Positions 21,070 through 23,616 of a stretch of 23,616 nucleotides of DNA are shown here, in pieces; the stretch's first letter is position 1, and every line of letters starts with the position of its first letter. The notes below the pieces were generated by a model that was given only the letters and a program-made list of their open reading frames with translations, ran no database searches and was not told the origin of the DNA. Location of the stretch: positions 1 to 23,616 of IMG/VR virus record IMGVR_UViG_3300036715_000833, one strand, 5' to 3'. The position numbers were made by a program, and so were the translations under genes. This stretch comes from a virus.

Positions 21070-21302
21070 TGCCCGACTTTCTGACCACCTTCCTGGCCTC
21101 GATCCTCCATAATCAGGGTGTCCATGATGCCACGCGCATAGCCGAGGAAGCCGCTACGAGTCTCCGCAAGGCCCGTATGGTAGATGAGGTCCGAGTGAAA
21201 CGGGCGATGATCAAGGCTGACCCCAGCCGGGATTACCGCGCCGTGGCCCGCAAGTATCATGTAACCGTATCATTTGTTTATAGATCATGGCGTGGGCTGT
21301 AA
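21066..21302 (+). CDS. Small HTH-like protein after terminase
   Basis: A 78-residue protein whose start overlaps the terL stop (ATGATG). Residues 1-45 are helical. Residues 47-77 (IKADPSRDYRAVARKYHVTVSFVYRSW) read as a C-terminal helix-turn-helix, similar in form to Mor-like or resolvase-type domains. It could control the lysis or late genes just downstream, or be a packaging accessory; the sequence does not decide. The following 124 bases are non-coding. Confidence 0.55.
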   Translation: MMPDFLTTFLASILHNQGVHDATRIAEEAATSLRKARMVDEVRVKRAMIKADPSRDYRAVARKYHVTVSFVYRSWRGL

Positions 21303-21426
21303 GATTTTGTCGCGCATTGGAAATGGAATGGCCGCAAGCTGATAAGGCCCGGGCGTCCAACCAGACACCTAAGAGCCGCGAGCATCGGGCGGACTCACCT
21401 AAACCACAAGCCCGGGCACATATCTG
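21303..21426. other. Non-coding gap before the lysis cassette with a duplicated palindrome
   Basis: The palindrome GCCCGGGC occurs at 21347-21354 and again at 21410-21417. The two copies can pair with each other to close a 55-base loop, or each can self-pair. A weak promoter-like pair, TTGGAA (21317) and GATAAG (21341), precedes the first copy. I see no tRNA (no T-arm motif) and no T-run terminator. Confidence 0.45.
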
Positions 21427-21810
21427 GTGCCTGTGACCCTCACCCTGACATACAGCCAATCAAGCGGCCTCGTCACGAATAATGACGGGGCAATTGTTGC
21501 GCATGGTTGGGCGGGGAATGGGGCAGGCAAAGACAACCCCGCTATGCAGGACGTGCATAACGTGGGGCCGTTGCCACAGGGCACGTATGCGGTCGGCTAC
21601 TGGCATGACCACCCCAGGCTAGGCCCGATGGTGGCGGAGCTGGTCCAGATCAAAGGCGAGACGTTCGGGCGGAGCGATTTCTTCATCCATGGGCCGTCCA
21701 CCCATTCAGACCGCTATGGCCAGGAATCCCAGGGCTGCATCGTCCTGCCTCGCCCCGACCGGAACGCCGTGAAGGGCCTGGACCCTGACTTTATCCAGGT
21801 GGTGGCATGA
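21427..21810 (+). CDS. Probable endolysin with L,D-transpeptidase/Tlde1-like (DUF2778-type) domain
   Basis: A 127-residue protein starting at a GTG (21427, or possibly 21433); no strong RBS is visible, so the start is uncertain. It shows the DUF2778/L,D-transpeptidase-like layout: NVGPLPQGTYAVG in the centre, FFIHGPSTHSDRYG, and ESQGCIVLPR with the catalytic His and the S-x-GC Cys. Tlde1-type domains cut or exchange peptidoglycan peptide cross-links. It is followed by holin-like and spanin-like genes with ATGA overlaps, so it is most likely the endolysin. No signal peptide is present, so it would depend on the holin. Confidence 0.7.
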   Translation: MPVTLTLTYSQSSGLVTNNDGAIVAHGWAGNGAGKDNPAMQDVHNVGPLPQGTYAVGYWHDHPRLGPMVAELVQIKGETFGRSDFFIHGPSTHSDRYGQESQGCIVLPRPDRNAVKGLDPDFIQVVA

Positions 21811-22046
21811 ATGCCTGGCGAGAGGTGTTCCAGGACGACCGGGGCCAGCTTAGCTCGGGCCGTGTCTTCGCCGGGTATTGCACCGTTGCGGCGATTCTGT
21901 GCTGGGTTGCGGGCGTGATCCTGCCGCCACTCATTGCCCATGCCCAGAGCGGTATGAACTCGCTGCTGGCCGCTGCCGCCGGGTTTTACGGTGCTGGCAA
22001 GGCTTCTGAACGGTTCGGTAAGCAGCAGGACAGGGACAACCAATGA
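21807..22046 (+). CDS. Holin-like small membrane protein
   Basis: A 79-residue protein. There is one clear hydrophobic helix (about 20-43, VFAGYCTVAAILCWVAGVIL) and a second weaker Ala/Gly-rich helix (about 50-68, MNSLLAAAAGFYGAGKASE). The C-terminus is charged (ERFGKQQDRDNQ). Size, topology and position between the putative endolysin and spanin fit a class II-like holin that permeabilises the inner membrane. The start overlaps the endolysin stop and the end overlaps the spanin start, both as ATGA. Holins share little sequence, so the assignment is by layout. Confidence 0.6.
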   Translation: MNAWREVFQDDRGQLSSGRVFAGYCTVAAILCWVAGVILPPLIAHAQSGMNSLLAAAAGFYGAGKASERFGKQQDRDNQ

Positions 22047-22642
22047 ATACCCCGCGCCTGGCTTACATTCTCGGGGCCCTTGCGGTTGGCCTACTGATCT
22101 GGTGGGGCGTGGCAACGGCCATGGATGCCTACCATCAGCATCAAGGCGCGGCCCAAGAGCAAGTATCCCATCAACAGGATCAGGAGGCACAGAGCCATGC
22201 CAACATCGCCCAACAGATCCCGGATCATGCGGCGGACCTGGCGGCGGCCCAGGCAGACGTGGATCGGGCACGGGCCGAAGTGGCGAGACTTCGCAAGATC
22301 CTGGCGTCCAAGCCAAGCGTTCCCGTTTCTGATCCGGTCAACCCGAATCCGCCCCTCGCCCCGTCTGTGGCCCCTGATCATCGAGATGAAACCATCGCCG
22401 CCCTCGACGTATTGGTTCGAGCTCAGGACAGTCAGATCGCTGGCCTCAAGCTCGCACTGACGGACGAACAGAAGCGGTCCAGCGAATGGCGGGCGGCGTA
22501 TCAGCACGAGCAGCAGGCGAGGCTGGCGCAGGAAGCGGCCACGAACGCCTGGAAGGCATCCATCAAGGAATCCCGCTGGCGTGGCAGGATTGAGGGCTTT
22601 GCCTTGGGCACGGCCCTCGGTTATGTGGGGGGGAAGCTGTGA
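22043..22642 (+). CDS. Rz-like inner-membrane spanin candidate
   Basis: A 199-residue protein. An N-terminal anchor (about 8-26, YILGALAVGLLIWWGVATA) is followed by a long Gln/Ala/Glu-rich coiled coil (40-100), a Pro-rich hinge (PVNPNPPLAPSVAP, about 99-112) and a second coiled coil (DETIAALDVLVRAQDSQIAG to about 165). The end is weakly hydrophobic (GFALGTALGYVGG). This matches a periplasm-spanning i-spanin. No lipobox-containing Rz1 partner was found in the frames I inspected, so it could instead be a unimolecular spanin variant. Confidence 0.6.
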   Translation: MNTPRLAYILGALAVGLLIWWGVATAMDAYHQHQGAAQEQVSHQQDQEAQSHANIAQQIPDHAADLAAAQADVDRARAEVARLRKILASKPSVPVSDPVNPNPPLAPSVAPDHRDETIAALDVLVRAQDSQIAGLKLALTDEQKRSSEWRAAYQHEQQARLAQEAATNAWKASIKESRWRGRIEGFALGTALGYVGGKL

Positions 22643-22686
22643 GCGGTCCGAACCAAACCTGCCCTATTCGTGATGGAGAGGGCGAT

Positions 22687-22929
22687 ATGGACAATCGGAG
22701 ACAGTTGACCTTTGGGCAGGCCATGGACCGAGCGTTGATGTGGATGATTGCGGCACTAGTATCCTGGCTGTGTTACAGCACCATGAATCTTCAAAAACAG
22801 ATGGCCGTGATGAGTGAGCGATCAGATAACACCCATTTCGACATGCAGAGGTTATCGGCGGGGGTTCAGCTGATGGATAGCCGCATTCAGATTATAGAAG
22901 TCAAACAAGCCCAGCACGGGTGGAAGTGA
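22687..22929 (+). CDS. Small membrane protein with coiled coil, lysis-cassette end
   Basis: An 80-residue protein from the ATG at 22687, which has GGAGAGGG 6 bases upstream. A GTG at 22639 overlapping the spanin stop is an alternative with no good RBS. One hydrophobic helix lies at about 18-33 (MWMIAALVSWLCYSTM), followed by a heptad-like tail (MAVMSERSDNTHFDMQRL, then SRIQIIEVKQ). It may be a second holin, an antiholin or a spanin accessory. It overlaps the portal start by one base (TGATG). Confidence 0.6.
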   Translation: MDNRRQLTFGQAMDRALMWMIAALVSWLCYSTMNLQKQMAVMSERSDNTHFDMQRLSAGVQLMDSRIQIIEVKQAQHGWK

Positions 22930-23616
22930 TGAACTACCCCGCGACGGTTACCAAGGAAGATCAGAAGATTCTGGAGCGAATCAGGAAGCGGCGTGATCTT
23001 GCCTATGAAGCTGAGAAGGAACGGCGAGAGAAGCAGCTTGAGGACTTGCTTTTCTGCGACTCGGATAACCAGTGGCCAGACGAGGAACGTGCCAAGCGGA
23101 AGAAGCAGGGGCGCCCGTGCCTGACGGTAGACCGGACGAACCCGTTCATTGACATGCTAGTGAATGAAGAGCGGCAGAATAGGCCCTCTGCCACGGTGAA
23201 CCCTATCAATGACGGGGCAGACAAAGACACCGCCGAGATCATCCAGGGGTATTTCCGGCATGTTGAACTGAATTACAACGCCGATTTCGCCTATGATCGG
23301 GCCTCGGAATCTCAGAAGCGGTGCGGCTTCGGGTTCATGCGCCTGTTCACCGACTACATAGACGAGAACAGCTTCGACCAGGACATCATGGTGGGGTCTA
23401 TCCCGAACCCATTCATGTTCTATCTGGACACTGCAAGCACGGAGCCGGATGGTTCTGACGCCGAATGGGGATTCGGCGAAGAGGATTTCAGCCGGGACGA
23501 CTTCAGGGGAAAGTATCCCAAGGCCAGCATTGGGACGGCTGGGACCGCTGAGTGGACTTCTATCGGCGACGATGCTCCAGGATGGGTGGGACAGAATGGC
23601 GAGACTTTCCGGGTCG
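22929..23616 (+). CDS. P22-like portal protein (3' end cut by window)
   Basis: The first 229 residues run to the right edge with no stop. They follow the P22-portal family: an N-terminal charged helix, GRPCLTVDRTNPFIDMLVNE, ERQNRPSATVNPINDGADKD, AEIIQGYFRHVELNYNADFA, YDRASESQKRCGFGFMRLFT, SFDQDIMVGSIPNPFMFYLD, and GSDAEWGFGEEDFSRDDF. The portal is a dodecameric ring at one capsid vertex through which terminase packages DNA. The start overlaps the previous stop as TGATG. The lysis genes lying between terminase and portal are an unusual arrangement. Confidence 0.92.
   Translation, partial: MNYPATVTKEDQKILERIRKRRDLAYEAEKERREKQLEDLLFCDSDNQWPDEERAKRKKQGRPCLTVDRTNPFIDMLVNEERQNRPSATVNPINDGADKDTAEIIQGYFRHVELNYNADFAYDRASESQKRCGFGFMRLFTDYIDENSFDQDIMVGSIPNPFMFYLDTASTEPDGSDAEWGFGEEDFSRDDFRGKYPKASIGTAGTAEWTSIGDDAPGWVGQNGETFRV

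Noticed and set aside
21347-21417. tRNA gene suggested by 7-bp GCCCGGG/CCCGGGC ends about 70 bases apart
   Set aside because: There is no D-arm, anticodon stem or GTTC T-arm motif; the pairing comes from a repeated palindrome.
22125-22460. Embedded Rz1-like outer-membrane spanin in another frame of the spanin gene
   Set aside because: The frame has no signal peptide or lipobox Cys and is Arg/Pro-rich shadow sequence.

Overview
The window is a phage (or prophage) segment carrying parts of a P22-like podovirus-type genome. The supporting evidence is a portal protein of the P22 family at the right edge, a terminase pair, a possible injection or internal virion protein followed by two fibre genes at the left edge, and compact gene packing with ATGA, TGATG and TAATG overlaps almost throughout. 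Sigma70-like promoters and a spanin-like lysis gene point to a Gram-negative host with a fairly GC-rich genome, but the host genus cannot be read from the sequence. No integrase and no clear CI-type repressor is visible, so the lifestyle is open. Both window edges cut genes.

Layout. (1) 1-5082, rightward: the end of a large Ala/Gly-rich virion protein, a fibre with a collagen-like stretch and a glycine-rich tip, and a second fibre with a strict 17-residue repeat. (2) 5079-13568, leftward: a long early operon. From its promoter end it holds an SNF2-type helicase, a DNA methyltransferase, a 26-repeat pentapeptide protein, a small protein, an ERF annealing protein, a YqaJ exonuclease, small proteins with two candidate regulators, a nucleoside deoxyribosyltransferase/DUF4406-like protein, small membrane proteins, a DUF551 protein, a MazG-like pyrophosphohydrolase, a Tad2/DUF2829 anti-Thoeris homologue and a two-helix membrane protein. 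(3) 13569-13686: a divergent control region with two promoters, repeated half-sites and dyads. (4) 13687-19156, rightward: a Cro-like protein, a structured leader, a ParB-like protein, a DEAH helicase, a zinc-finger/Toprim primase whose 3' end looks like a replication origin, and DUF1064, Ref/DUF968-like and NinB recombination genes. (5) 19196-23616, rightward: terminase small and large subunits, a small HTH-like protein, a lysis cassette placed between terminase and portal, and the start of portal.

How it works together. The divergent region near 13.6 kb probably drives both arms. The left arm supplies recombination (ERF plus YqaJ), DNA modification and several plausible counter-defence functions. 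The right arm supplies replication, recombination, packaging, lysis and the virion. Three promoters share an extended -10 (GGCATATWCT) with a 16-bp spacer, which suggests coordinated early expression. Two TGTGA-N6-TCACA-like dyads may add Crp/Fnr-type or phage-repressor control. Function assignments are from motif recognition by eye; no database search was run.
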